Positions 5,835 through 13,052 of a stretch of 13,074 nucleotides of DNA are shown in pieces. The notes below the pieces were generated by a model. That model saw only the letters and a program-made list of their open reading frames with translations, ran no database searches and was not told the origin of the DNA. Every line of letters starts with the position of its first letter. Position 1 is the first letter of the stretch. A program made the translations under genes and the position numbers. Source of the DNA: an uncultured Johnsonella sp. (lineage in GTDB: Bacteria > Bacillota > Clostridia > Lachnospirales > Lachnospiraceae); assembly GCA_905373785.1 (NCBI GenBank), contig CAJPUK010000052.1, positions 1 through 13,074 on the forward strand, given 5' to 3'.

Positions 5835-8003
5835 ATGAGGATTATAAAAAGAAGTGGTGTAGAACTGGATTTTGATATCAGCAAGATAATATGTGCAGTC
5901 GAAAAAGCCAATGCGGTAGTCAAGGAAGATGAAAAACTTAGCAGGGAGCAGATAGAAGATGTTGCAAGTAAGGTTGAAGCTGCTTGTCTTAACATGAACA
6001 GATCCGTAGGTGTGGAAGAGATACAGGATATGGTTGAGAATGAAATTATGGCACATAAGGCATTTGAGGTTGCCAGAAAATACATAACTTACAGATATAT
6101 ACAAAACCTGAAAAGAAAATCCAATACTACAGATGAGAAAATATTGTCCTTGATAGAGTGTGATAATGAAGAGGTAAAACAGGAAAATTCCAATAAAAAT
6201 CCTACAGTAAGCTCGGTTCAAAGAGATTACATGGCAGGTGAAGTATCTAAAGATTTGACGGAAAGGATACTTCTATCACCGGATATAGTTGAGGCACATA
6301 AAGAGGGGATATTACATTTCCATGATTCGGATTATTTTGCCCAGCATATGCATAACTGTGATCTTGTAAACCTAGAAGATATGTTGCAAAACGGTACAGT
6401 TATTTCGGGAACCTGTATAGAAAAGCCGCACAGTTTTTCTACGGCTTGTAATATAGCCACACAGATTATTGCACAGGTGGCATCCAGTCAATATGGAGGT
6501 CAGAGCATATCTTTAGCACACCTTGCTCCCTTTGTGGATGTAAGCAGACAAAAGATCAGGGCTGAGCTTGAAGCCGAGCTTTACGGCGTAGCTTTAAGTG
6601 AGGAAAAGAAAGAACTGATCGTAGATAAAAGACTCAGAAGTGAAGTCAATAAGGGAGTACAGACTATACAGTATCAGGTAGTTACCCTTATGACCACTAA
6701 CGGACAGGCACCGTTTATTACGGTATTTATGTACTTAAATGAGGCTAAGTCAAAGCAGGAAAAAGAAGACCTTGCAATGATCATAGAGGAAATGATAACA
6801 CAAAGACACAGGGGGGTTAAGAATGAAAGCGGAGTTTGGATTACTCCGGCATTCCCTAAACTGATATATGTGTTGGAAGAAGATAATATATACCCCGATT
6901 CAAGGTACTATTACCTTACTAAATTGGCGGCAAAATGCACGGCGAAAAGGTTAGTTCCGGACTATATATCAGAAAAGAAAATGCTTGAGCTTAAGGTAGA
7001 TAAACTCGGCAGGGGGAATTGCTATACCTGTATGGGTTGCAGAAGCTTCCTTACTCCCTATGTAGACGAAGAGGGTAAGCCTAAGTATTACGGAAGATTT
7101 AACCAGGGTGTTGTAACCGTTAACCTGGTTGATGTGGCTTTAAGCAGCGGTTCGGATATGGAGAAGTTCTGGGATATATTTGAAAAAAGGCTTGAGCTTT
7201 GTCATAAAGCTCTTAGGGCAAGACATGAAAGACTGCTTGGAACTTTATCGGATGTTGCGCCGATACTTTGGCAATATGGAGCATTGTCAAGGTTGGAGAA
7301 AGGTGAGCCTATAGATAAACTCCTTTACGGAGGGTATTCGACATTAAGCCTCGGTTATGCCGGACTGTATGAGTGCGTAAAATATATGACGGGGAAAAGT
7401 CATACGGATGAAGAGGCTAAACCTTTTGCACTTAGGGTTATGCAGTATATGAATGATAAGTGTACCGAGTGGAAAATCAAGGAAAATATAGACTACTCCT
7501 TATATGGAACACCTCTTGAGTCAACTACCTATAAATTTGCCAAGTGTTTGCAAAAAAGATTCGGTATTATCGAGGGAATTACCGATAAGAGTTATATTAC
7601 CAACAGCTACCATGTTCATGTGTCTGAAAAAATAGATGCATTTACCAAGCTTAAATTTGAAAGTGAATTTCAAAAGCTTTCACCCGGCGGTGCTATAAGT
7701 TATGTTGAAGTTCCGAATTTACAAAATAACTTGGATGCGGTTATGAGCTTACTTAAGTTTATATATGATAATATTATGTATGCGGAGCTTAATACCAAGT
7801 CCGATTATTGTCAGGTGTGCGGATATGATGGAGAGATACTTATAAATGAAGATGATACCAAGCTTTTGTGGGTGTGTCCTCATTGCGGCAATAAGGATCA
7901 AAATAAACTTAATGTAGCCAGACGTACTTGCGGTTATATAGGAACGCAGTTTTGGAATCAGGGAAGGACACAGGAAATCAAAGACAGAGTATTGCATTTA
8001 TAA
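5835..8003 (+). CDS. nrdD: Anaerobic (class III) ribonucleoside-triphosphate reductase
   Basis: This glycyl-radical enzyme reduces ribonucleoside triphosphates to dNTPs without oxygen, using formate as the usual reductant. At 722 residues it is full length. Residues 1 to about 90 form an ATP-cone allosteric domain (MRIIKRSGVELDFDISKI). The catalytic barrel includes HFHDSDYFAQHMHNC, STACNIATQ with Cys205, and CYTCMGCRSFL with Cys402, probably the thiyl-radical cysteine. The C-terminal end has a four-cysteine zinc site (Cys659, Cys662, Cys681, Cys684) and the glycyl-radical loop RRTCGYIG with Gly700 at 7932-7934. ATG at 5835 has GGAGAGG just upstream. Two NrdR boxes and a promoter precede it, so it should be repressed by NrdR when dATP is high. 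Its activase gene nrdG follows after an unusually long gap. Confidence 0.98.
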   Translation: MRIIKRSGVELDFDISKIICAVEKANAVVKEDEKLSREQIEDVASKVEAACLNMNRSVGVEEIQDMVENEIMAHKAFEVARKYITYRYIQNLKRKSNTTDEKILSLIECDNEEVKQENSNKNPTVSSVQRDYMAGEVSKDLTERILLSPDIVEAHKEGILHFHDSDYFAQHMHNCDLVNLEDMLQNGTVISGTCIEKPHSFSTACNIATQIIAQVASSQYGGQSISLAHLAPFVDVSRQKIRAELEAELYGVALSEEKKELIVDKRLRSEVNKGVQTIQYQVVTLMTTNGQAPFITVFMYLNEAKSKQEKEDLAMIIEEMITQRHRGVKNESGVWITPAFPKLIYVLEEDNIYPDSRYYYLTKLAAKCTAKRLVPDYISEKKMLELKVDKLGRGNCYTCMGCRSFLTPYVDEEGKPKYYGRFNQGVVTVNLVDVALSSGSDMEKFWDIFEKRLELCHKALRARHERLLGTLSDVAPILWQYGALSRLEKGEPIDKLLYGGYSTLSLGYAGLYECVKYMTGKSHTDEEAKPFALRVMQYMNDKCTEWKIKENIDYSLYGTPLESTTYKFAKCLQKRFGIIEGITDKSYITNSYHVHVSEKIDAFTKLKFESEFQKLSPGGAISYVEVPNLQNNLDAVMSLLKFIYDNIMYAELNTKSDYCQVCGYDGEILINEDDTKLLWVCPHCGNKDQNKLNVARRTCGYIGTQFWNQGRTQEIKDRVLHL

Positions 8004-8037
8004 TACCCCCCTTTCTCAGTGCTAAAGCAGAGAGAGT

Positions 8038-8167
8038 TTTAGAAAGTAAGGCATCAGTCTTTGTTTTATAATCAGCTTGTACCGGTGTTTCGTATATCGT
8101 TTTTTAGAAGTTAAAGTTTTAAATTACTTGCTATATCCAAATGTTGTTGGTAGTAAGTAAAGTTGGC
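8038..8167 (+). repeat. Tandem duplication, copy A (~130 bp, diverged)
   Basis: Copy A aligns with the adjacent copy B at an offset of 129-131 bp along its whole length. Shared blocks include AGTCTTT (8056-8062), TATAATCAGCTT (8067-8078), AGAAGTTA (8106-8113), CTATA (8131-8135), GGTA (8149-8152) and a closing GGC. My hand alignment gives about 70-85% identity in the core blocks, with small indels. The TATAAT has no good -35 at the right distance. Confidence 0.65.
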
Positions 8168-8298
8168 TTTAGGAGTATGGCTATAGTCTTTCTTGTATAA
8201 TCAGCTTTCACCGCAGTGGAGCGTAATAGGTTTTCAGAAGTTACGGTTTTATTCTTTATTCTATAGTAAGATTCTTTGGTATAAAAGTAAGGTGAGGC
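8168..8298 (+). repeat. Tandem duplication, copy B (~130 bp, diverged)
   Basis: Copy B repeats the order of blocks in copy A: AGTCTTT (8185-8191), TATAATCAGCTT (8196-8207), AGAAGTTA (8236-8243), CTATA (8261-8265), GGTA (8278-8281) and GGC (8296-8298). The following TAGAATAAGAGGGC resembles the start of the unit again. Copy B also has an 11-mer CAGTGGAGCGT (8214-8224) that recurs at 8991-9001 in the hairpin after nrdG. Function unknown. Confidence 0.65.
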
Positions 8299-8330
8299 TG
8301 TAGAATAAGAGGGCCGAAAGGATTTTACTT

Positions 8331-8852
8331 ATGAAATATGCAAATATAAAGTACTATGATGTGGCAAACGGTCCGGGTGTCAGAACCAGTCTTTTTGTAT
8401 CCGGTTGTACGCACAGGTGTGAGGGCTGTTTTAACGAAATAGCCTGGGATTTTGACTATGGAAGGGAGTTTACCAAGGAAACTATAGACGAGATAGTAGA
8501 TTCGCTTAGGGAAGATTATATAGCAGGAATTACCTTACTTGGCGGTGAACCTATGGAAAAGGTAAATCAGGTGGAGCTTATAAAGCTTTTGAGAGAGTTA
8601 AAAACAATCTATCCCGGTAAAACTGTGTGGTGCTACACGGGATACACCTATGATGAGGATTTTAAACAGGGTGCAAGAGCTTATACCGAAGTTAGCGATG
8701 AGTTTTTGAATCTGGTGGATGTGCTTGTTGACGGAAAATTTATAATATCTTTAATGGATATAAGACTTAAGTTTAGAGGCAGCTCCAATCAAAGAATTAT
8801 AGACATGAATCAAACAAGAAAAAATAATGAAATAACATTGTGGGAAGGCTAA
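8331..8852 (+). CDS. nrdG: Anaerobic ribonucleoside-triphosphate reductase activating protein (radical SAM)
   Basis: This radical-SAM enzyme makes the glycyl radical on NrdD (expected at Gly700) by reductive cleavage of S-adenosylmethionine. The 173-residue protein has the cluster-binding motif CTHRCEGC (Cys26, Cys30, Cys33), a preceding NGPGVRTSLFVSGC segment, the LLGGEPM motif (about residues 65-71) typical of radical-SAM activases, and a C-terminal KFRGSSNQRIIDM block found in NrdG. Length and motifs are complete. AAAGGA lies about 9-14 bases before the ATG. It sits 327 bp after nrdD instead of the few bases common for this pair, with repeat DNA between; no separate strong promoter is visible, so co-transcription from the NrdR-controlled promoter remains likely but unproven. 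Confidence 0.97.
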   Translation: MKYANIKYYDVANGPGVRTSLFVSGCTHRCEGCFNEIAWDFDYGREFTKETIDEIVDSLREDYIAGITLLGGEPMEKVNQVELIKLLRELKTIYPGKTVWCYTGYTYDEDFKQGARAYTEVSDEFLNLVDVLVDGKFIISLMDIRLKFRGSSNQRIIDMNQTRKNNEITLWEG

Positions 8853-8953
8853 GTTTATTACTTGGAAAATGTTCGGTGCATGTAATCAGGAAAAGAGACA
8901 AGTTATTTGGAATACTTATTGTAAGAAATGATGAATTAGTTGCTACAGGAAGT

Positions 8954-8984
8954 TTGGACTTTTATAAACTTAAGTATTTATGAT
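8954..8984 (+). promoter_or_regulatory. Weak candidate promoter before the DUF1266 gene
   Basis: TTGGAC (8954-8959) and TATGAT (8979-8984) are spaced 19 bp apart, longer than ideal. If used, transcription would start near 8991, almost exactly at the base of the hairpin at 8992-9034, making that hairpin the 5' end of the DUF1266 mRNA. Confidence 0.25.
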
Positions 8985-8991
8985 ATATTAC

Positions 8992-9042
8992 AGTGGAGCG
9001 TTGTCAAGAAACATATTTTGATAAAGGCTCCACTTATCTTTT
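8992..9042 (+). terminator. Hairpin with U-rich tail between nrdG and the DUF1266 gene
   Basis: AGTGGAGC (8992-8999) pairs perfectly with GCTCCACT (9027-9034). Inside it TTGTCAA (9001-9007) pairs with TTGATAA (9018-9024) with one G-U, leaving a 10-nt loop. TATCTTTT follows at 9035-9042. This fits an intrinsic terminator for the nrd transcript, though the U-run is imperfect. The ribosome binding site of the next gene (AGGGGG, 9043-9048) begins immediately after it, so it could instead be a 5' UTR element or attenuator for that gene. Confidence 0.5.
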
Positions 9043-9057
9043 AGGGGGAAATAATTT

Positions 9058-9696
9058 ATGGATTTTATGGAGTTTATTAATACACCTGCCGGTGCTATAG
9101 GTATGCTTATGTTAGGAGTTTTGATCATTTGTATATGGGCTGTAATTCATTTTTCATATTTATACAAAAAAGAAAAAAGTGTTGTTGTCAAATGGTTTAA
9201 TGCAACCCATGCAGTACTTACCTTTATTAATGATAAAAACATACAAATATACGGAGGAGTTATACCTAACAGGGCTTGGAGAAAGTCAGAAAGAAATACT
9301 TTAAGGGAGTATTGGTACATAACCGATGCAAATTCCCTGAATGAAAATGTAAACTCTCTTATGAAATACGGTCACAGAAGTGAGTATATAAATAAAGGTA
9401 ATGAAGGTGATATAGGCGCTTGGGATTACAGCAGAGCCATGTCCTTGCTTTCCTCAGGCTATGTATGTGCTTACATCGGCAAGCAGGAGGCACTTGATCG
9501 CTCACTTGAGATTGCAAAGATAATACAATCCTCATATACTTCATGGGATGATTTTATGAATTCATATTTAAAAGGTTATGAGTATTGGTCAAATCATACT
9601 CCAAAGGGAAGATGGCAGATATATGAGAATTTAAGAAAACAAAAAAACAGTTTGTATAATATTCCTTGGAACTTGGAGCTTAAGAGGGAGTGGTAG
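9058..9696 (+). CDS. DUF1266 domain-containing protein with N-terminal membrane anchor
   Basis: This 212-residue protein has one hydrophobic segment at about residues 13-35 (AIGMLMLGVLIICIWAVIHF), followed by a basic stretch (YKKEKS), so it is probably anchored with the C-terminal domain in the cytosol. The C-terminal part matches DUF1266: GAWDYSRAMSLLSSGYVCAY near residues 120-139, then the EAL.......A..IQ..Y.SWDDFMNSYLKGYEYWS pattern near residues 144-180. The domain has no established function. The middle segment is rich in Asn, Tyr and Trp with no catalytic motif I recognise. AGGGGG lies 9 bases before the ATG, directly behind a hairpin. It stands alone between the nrd module and trpS, so context gives no functional hint. 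Confidence 0.75.
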   Translation: MDFMEFINTPAGAIGMLMLGVLIICIWAVIHFSYLYKKEKSVVVKWFNATHAVLTFINDKNIQIYGGVIPNRAWRKSERNTLREYWYITDANSLNENVNSLMKYGHRSEYINKGNEGDIGAWDYSRAMSLLSSGYVCAYIGKQEALDRSLEIAKIIQSSYTSWDDFMNSYLKGYEYWSNHTPKGRWQIYENLRKQKNSLYNIPWNLELKREW

Positions 9697-9900
9697 TTTT
9701 TTAGTAAAATTCATCAAAGAAGAGGGGTTATATTTACTTAATATCATTTTCATCTTTATCAAAAAAACTAAAGATATTTAATTTTTATTTATAAATCAGA
9801 CGAAGATGAATTTCGGCAGCTTTTATATTTACTATGCTGTCTGCGGATTAATATGCTATAATAATAGCTTAGAATTATAACAAGTTAGAAAGGTTTAAGT
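9697..9900 (+). other. 204-bp AT-rich spacer before trpS
   Basis: ATCTTTA (9752-9758) and TAAAGAT (9769-9775) form a 7-bp A/T-only inverted repeat followed by T-rich sequence, at best a weak terminator for the DUF1266 gene. I looked for a T-box leader, common before tRNA synthetase genes in Firmicutes, and saw neither its conserved TGGNACCGCG-like sequence nor a GC-rich terminator. The trpS promoter lies at the right-hand end. Confidence 0.5.
9854..9862 (+). promoter_or_regulatory. Extended -10 promoter of trpS
   Basis: TGCTATAAT combines a perfect -10 hexamer (9857-9862) with the TGn extension. No good -35 is seen 17 bp upstream. Transcription should begin near 9869, giving a short leader of about 30 nt before the trpS ATG. 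It probably drives trpS, luxS and the MATE gene together. Confidence 0.65.
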
Positions 9901-10989
9901 ATGGATAAGATTATTTTAACAGGGGATAGACCTACCGGAAAGCTGCATCTTGGGCATTATGTAGGTTCTCTTAAAAGAAGAGTGTTATTGCAAAACTCAG
10001 GAGAATATAAGAAAACTTTGATCATGATAGCGGATGCACAGGCACTTACCGACAACTTTGAAAATCCTGAAAAAATCAGGCAAAATATTATAGAGGTGGC
10101 ACTTGATTATTTGAGTGTCGGTATTGATCCTACAAAGGCTACTATATTTATACAATCAATGATACCTGAGCTTACAGAGCTTAGTTTTTATTATATGAAT
10201 CTGGTAACCGTATCAAGACTGCAAAGAAATCCTACGGTAAAGACAGAGATACAGATGAGGAATTTTGAGTCAAGTATACCGGTAGGATTTTTCACCTATC
10301 CTATAAGTCAGGCTGCCGATATCACAGCATTTAAGGCCACCACAGTACCTGTAGGAGAAGATCAGCTTCCTATGATAGAGCAAACCAGAGAGATAGTAAG
10401 AAAATTTAATCAAATATACGCTGAAGTTTTGGTAGAGCCGGATGCTTTGATACCTGAAAATAAAGCCTGTCTCAGACTTCCGGGAACTGACGGTAAGGCT
10501 AAGATGAGCAAGTCGCTCGGAAATTGCATCTATTTATCGGATGCTGCCGATGAAGTAAGTGCAAGGGTCAAGACCATGTATACAGATCCTTTACATATAC
10601 AGGTATCGGATCCCGGTCATATAGAGGGCAATACGGTATTTACTTATCTTGACGCCTTCTGTCTTGACAGACATTTTGAAGATTATCTGCCTGAATACAA
10701 GAACTTGGATGAGCTTAAAGAGCATTATAAGAGGGGCGGACTGGGTGATGTTAAGATAAAGAAGTTCCTTACCAAGGTGTTACAGGAAGAACTTGAGCCT
10801 ATAAGAAACAGAAGAAAAGAGTACGAAAAGGATATTGCGTCCGTATATGAAGTACTTAAAAAGGGCTGTGAAAATGCAAGAGAGATAGCTGCAGCGACCT
10901 TAGATGAGGTAAAGCACGCTATGAAAATAGATTATTTTACAGATACCGAGCTTATAAACTCACATATAGAAAAGTATAAGGGGGTGTAA
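9901..10989 (+). CDS. trpS: Tryptophan--tRNA ligase (TrpRS)
   Basis: This class I aminoacyl-tRNA synthetase charges tRNA-Trp with tryptophan. The HIGH-type motif is HLGH at residues 16-19 and the KMSKS loop is exactly KMSKS at residues 201-205. Other markers are MIADAQALTD, NPTVKTEIQMRNF, SQAADITAF and PVGEDQLPMIEQTREI. At 362 residues it is somewhat longer than the ~330 of the common bacterial form. The TGDRPTGKLHLGH opening and SRLQRNPTVKTEI block recall the TrpRS II clade (as in Deinococcus and some actinomycete and Gram-positive enzymes) more than Bacillus subtilis TrpS; that placement is from memory and moderately sure. AAAGG lies 9 bases before the ATG. luxS starts 2 nt after the stop. 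Confidence 0.96.
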   Translation: MDKIILTGDRPTGKLHLGHYVGSLKRRVLLQNSGEYKKTLIMIADAQALTDNFENPEKIRQNIIEVALDYLSVGIDPTKATIFIQSMIPELTELSFYYMNLVTVSRLQRNPTVKTEIQMRNFESSIPVGFFTYPISQAADITAFKATTVPVGEDQLPMIEQTREIVRKFNQIYAEVLVEPDALIPENKACLRLPGTDGKAKMSKSLGNCIYLSDAADEVSARVKTMYTDPLHIQVSDPGHIEGNTVFTYLDAFCLDRHFEDYLPEYKNLDELKEHYKRGGLGDVKIKKFLTKVLQEELEPIRNRRKEYEKDIASVYEVLKKGCENAREIAAATLDEVKHAMKIDYFTDTELINSHIEKYKGV

Positions 10990-10991
10990 AT

Positions 10992-11468
10992 GTGGAAAAA
11001 ATAGCAAGTTTTACAGTGGATCATTTGAGGCTGCTGCCGGGAATATATGTATCAAGAAAGGATACCTTGGCAAGCGATGTAATCACCACCTTTGATTTAA
11101 GAATGACCAGGCCTAATTTCGAGCCGGTGATGAATACGGCTGAGATCCACGCAATAGAGCATTTGGGAGCCACCTATCTTAGAAATCATAAAGAATTTGG
11201 GCAAAAGACAATATACTTCGGACCTATGGGTTGTCGTACCGGATTTTATCTTTTACTGAAAGGAGATTATGAGTCCAAAGACATAGTAGAACTTATGATA
11301 GAACTTTATAAGTTTATAAAAGATTATGAGGGTGAAATACCCGGTCAAAGCCCCAAAGATTGCGGTAATTATCTTGATATGAATTTAGGTATGGCTAAAT
11401 ATCTTGCAGATAAGTATTTAGAGGTTTTATTTAACATAGGTGAAGAGAATTTGATATATCCTGAATAA
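10992..11468 (+). CDS. luxS: S-ribosylhomocysteine lyase (LuxS)
   Basis: LuxS cleaves S-ribosylhomocysteine to homocysteine and DPD, the precursor of the AI-2 signal, and is part of the activated methyl cycle in the cytosol. The 158-residue protein has the metal-binding HAIEH motif (His53, Glu56, His57), Cys81 in GCRTGF (the catalytic cysteine of the family) and Cys124 in DCGNY as third metal ligand. The start is GTG at 10992, only 2 nt after the trpS stop, with AAGGGGG (10978-10984) inside the trpS end. An out-of-frame ATG at 10990 overlaps it but reads only four codons to a stop, so GTG is the right start. The gene is probably translationally coupled to trpS; the MATE gene follows after 20 bp. 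Confidence 0.97.
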   Translation: MEKIASFTVDHLRLLPGIYVSRKDTLASDVITTFDLRMTRPNFEPVMNTAEIHAIEHLGATYLRNHKEFGQKTIYFGPMGCRTGFYLLLKGDYESKDIVELMIELYKFIKDYEGEIPGQSPKDCGNYLDMNLGMAKYLADKYLEVLFNIGEENLIYPE

Positions 11469-11488
11469 ACGATAAAAGGGGGGATTTA

Positions 11489-12853
11489 ATGAAAAATAAT
11501 GAAAATCCTTTAGGCTACGCTCCGATATCAGGGCTTATCTTAAAGTTTGCACTGCCCTCTATTTTAAGTCTTTTGGTAACCTCGGCATATAATATTACAG
11601 ATCAGATATTTATAGGAAATGTAGTAGGAATGCTCGGAAATGCAGCTACCAATGTTGCATTTCCGGTAGTTACCTTAACCGGTGCTTTGGCACAGCTTGC
11701 CGGTATAGGTACGGCTGCCAATTTTAATCTTGGAATGGGAGCTAAAAAAGAAGAAGAGGCTAAGTCTTATATAGGCACAGGGTTGCTTTTATCGGGAATA
11801 CTGGGAGTTTTAATAGTTGCATTTACATTGATATTTTCCAAACAAATACTTATTATCTGCGGTGCAACCGAAGCTGTAATGCCCTTTGCCTCGAGTTATC
11901 TTAATATTACGGCTTGGGGCTTGTTTTTTCTGCTTTTTACGACTGCTGTAAGTAATATTATAAGGTCTGACGGAAGTCCTACTTATTCTATGCTGTGCAA
12001 TATAATCGGAGCCTTACTTAATATATTTTTAGATTATCTGTTAATGTTTGTTTTTAATATGGGTATAGAAGGTGCCGCAATAGCAACCGTTATAGGTCAG
12101 GCTGTATCATTTGTACTCAGTTTCGTATATTTCTTTAGATTTAAGGCATTTAAGATCACACTTTCCATGCTTAATCTTAAGTTAAAGCAAGTGATCGGAA
12201 TTCTAAGTCTCGGTGTGGCTAATTTTATTAATTTGGCTATGATCATGCTTCTTAACATAGTACTTAACAATGTACTTAAATACTACGGCAAGGACAGTAT
12301 TTACGGTGCGGATATACCCTTGGCAGTGTCCGGAGTAGTATCAAAAATCAGCAGCATACTTATAGCTATTTCCGTAGGTCTTGCTCAAGGTTGTCAACCT
12401 ATACTGGGCTTTAACATGGGAGCTAAAAATTATAAAAGGGTAAGAGAAACTTTTATAAAAGCGGTTATAGTATCACTTAGTATAAGTATTTTCTTTTTTA
12501 TAGCCTTTCAATTCTATCCTGATAATATAATCTTGATATTCGGTTCAGGGGATAATTTATATATAGAATTTGCAAGAAAATATCTTAGAATCTTTTTGTT
12601 TTTTATCTTCGGATTTGCTATACAGCCGCTTGCGGTAAATTATTTTACAGCCACCGGAAATGTTTTTTCCGGCATTGTTTTATCTACAGCAAGGCAGGGG
12701 CTTGTACTTATCCCCTTCCTTATTATATTTCCGATGTTTTGGGGATTAGATGGTATACTGTATGCAGGACCGGCATCTGATATAATAACTACAAGTCTGG
12801 CAGTAATTATGGTAATTACCAACTTTGCAAAGCTGAGAAAGAAAACAGAGTAA
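11489..12853 (+). CDS. MATE family efflux transporter
   Basis: This integral membrane protein of 454 residues has about 12 hydrophobic segments, the size and layout of the MATE family (NorM/MepA/DinF), which export drugs or metabolites in exchange for Na+ or H+. Family features are the N-terminal PSILSLLVTSAYNITDQIFI segment (about 24-43), the GNAATNVAFP block, TAVSNIIRSDGSPTYSM near 151-167, a matching IGQAVSFVLSF segment, and GLAQGCQPILGFNMGAKNYK (about 297-316) in the second half. It resembles the MepA-like branch. AAGGGGGG (11476-11483) is 5 bases before the ATG, and the gene starts 20 bp after luxS, so it belongs to the trpS-luxS transcript. The substrate cannot be told from sequence; a link to LuxS products is possible by position only. 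No strong terminator follows. Confidence 0.95.
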   Translation: MKNNENPLGYAPISGLILKFALPSILSLLVTSAYNITDQIFIGNVVGMLGNAATNVAFPVVTLTGALAQLAGIGTAANFNLGMGAKKEEEAKSYIGTGLLLSGILGVLIVAFTLIFSKQILIICGATEAVMPFASSYLNITAWGLFFLLFTTAVSNIIRSDGSPTYSMLCNIIGALLNIFLDYLLMFVFNMGIEGAAIATVIGQAVSFVLSFVYFFRFKAFKITLSMLNLKLKQVIGILSLGVANFINLAMIMLLNIVLNNVLKYYGKDSIYGADIPLAVSGVVSKISSILIAISVGLAQGCQPILGFNMGAKNYKRVRETFIKAVIVSLSISIFFFIAFQFYPDNIILIFGSGDNLYIEFARKYLRIFLFFIFGFAIQPLAVNYFTATGNVFSGIVLSTARQGLVLIPFLIIFPMFWGLDGILYAGPASDIITTSLAVIMVITNFAKLRKKTE

Positions 12854-12995
12854 TCCCTTTAATCTGTGTTAATAGTATTTTTACAAAATAGAAAGCTTAA
12901 AACTACTTGTAAATTCAAGCGATAAATGTTATTTTTGCATTGTAACTCTAAGTTTGTAATAGACTTTTTGATAATTTTATAAAAAGCTCTATATC

Positions 12996-13004
12996 TGCTA
13001 TAAA
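12996..13004 (+). promoter_or_regulatory. Extended -10 promoter before the last gene
   Basis: TGCTATAAA has the TGn extension and a five-of-six match to TATAAT; TTTATA (12976-12981) at 17 bp spacing is a modest -35. It closely resembles the trpS promoter core. Transcription would start near 13011, about 42 nt before the ATG at 13053. Confidence 0.45.
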
Positions 13005-13052
13005 AGTTTAATAAGAACCGGTGTAATGTATCATTGTAAGGAGGCAGTGTTT

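Larger units (their letters stand above)
8004..8330 (+). other. 327-bp non-coding gap between nrdD and nrdG, mostly a diverged tandem duplication
   Basis: No plausible ORF was found on either strand. A weak imperfect stem near 8017-8034 after the nrdD stop (CTC-TGC-TAAA-GCA-GAG) lacks a proper U-run, so I do not call a terminator. Nearly all the rest, from 8038, is two diverged copies of a ~130-bp unit (listed as repeats), with a hint of a third start running into the nrdG ribosome binding site. Confidence 0.7.

Noticed and set aside
5769..6221. 150-codon hydrophobic open frame on the - strand across the nrdD start
   Set aside because: It is antisense to the highly conserved ATP-cone region of NrdD and its Phe/Tyr/Leu-rich translation is what AT-rich antisense DNA gives; no sign of a real gene.
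8067..8201. TATAAT hexamers in both repeat copies as promoters for nrdG
   Set aside because: Neither has a plausible -35 at 16-18 bp nor a TGn extension; likely just part of the duplicated sequence.
9707..9813. Inverted repeat AAATTCATC / GATGAATTT flanking the trpS upstream spacer
   Set aside because: Nine bases, AT-rich and about 90 bases apart; easily expected by chance in this composition.
9697..9900. T-box riboswitch upstream of trpS
   Set aside because: Expected from gene type, but no T-box core sequence, specifier stem or terminator/antiterminator could be seen, and a good extended -10 promoter lies only about 40 bases before the gene.
12854..12990. Terminator after the MATE gene
   Set aside because: Only 4-5 bp A/T-rich pairings are seen; not distinguishable from background.
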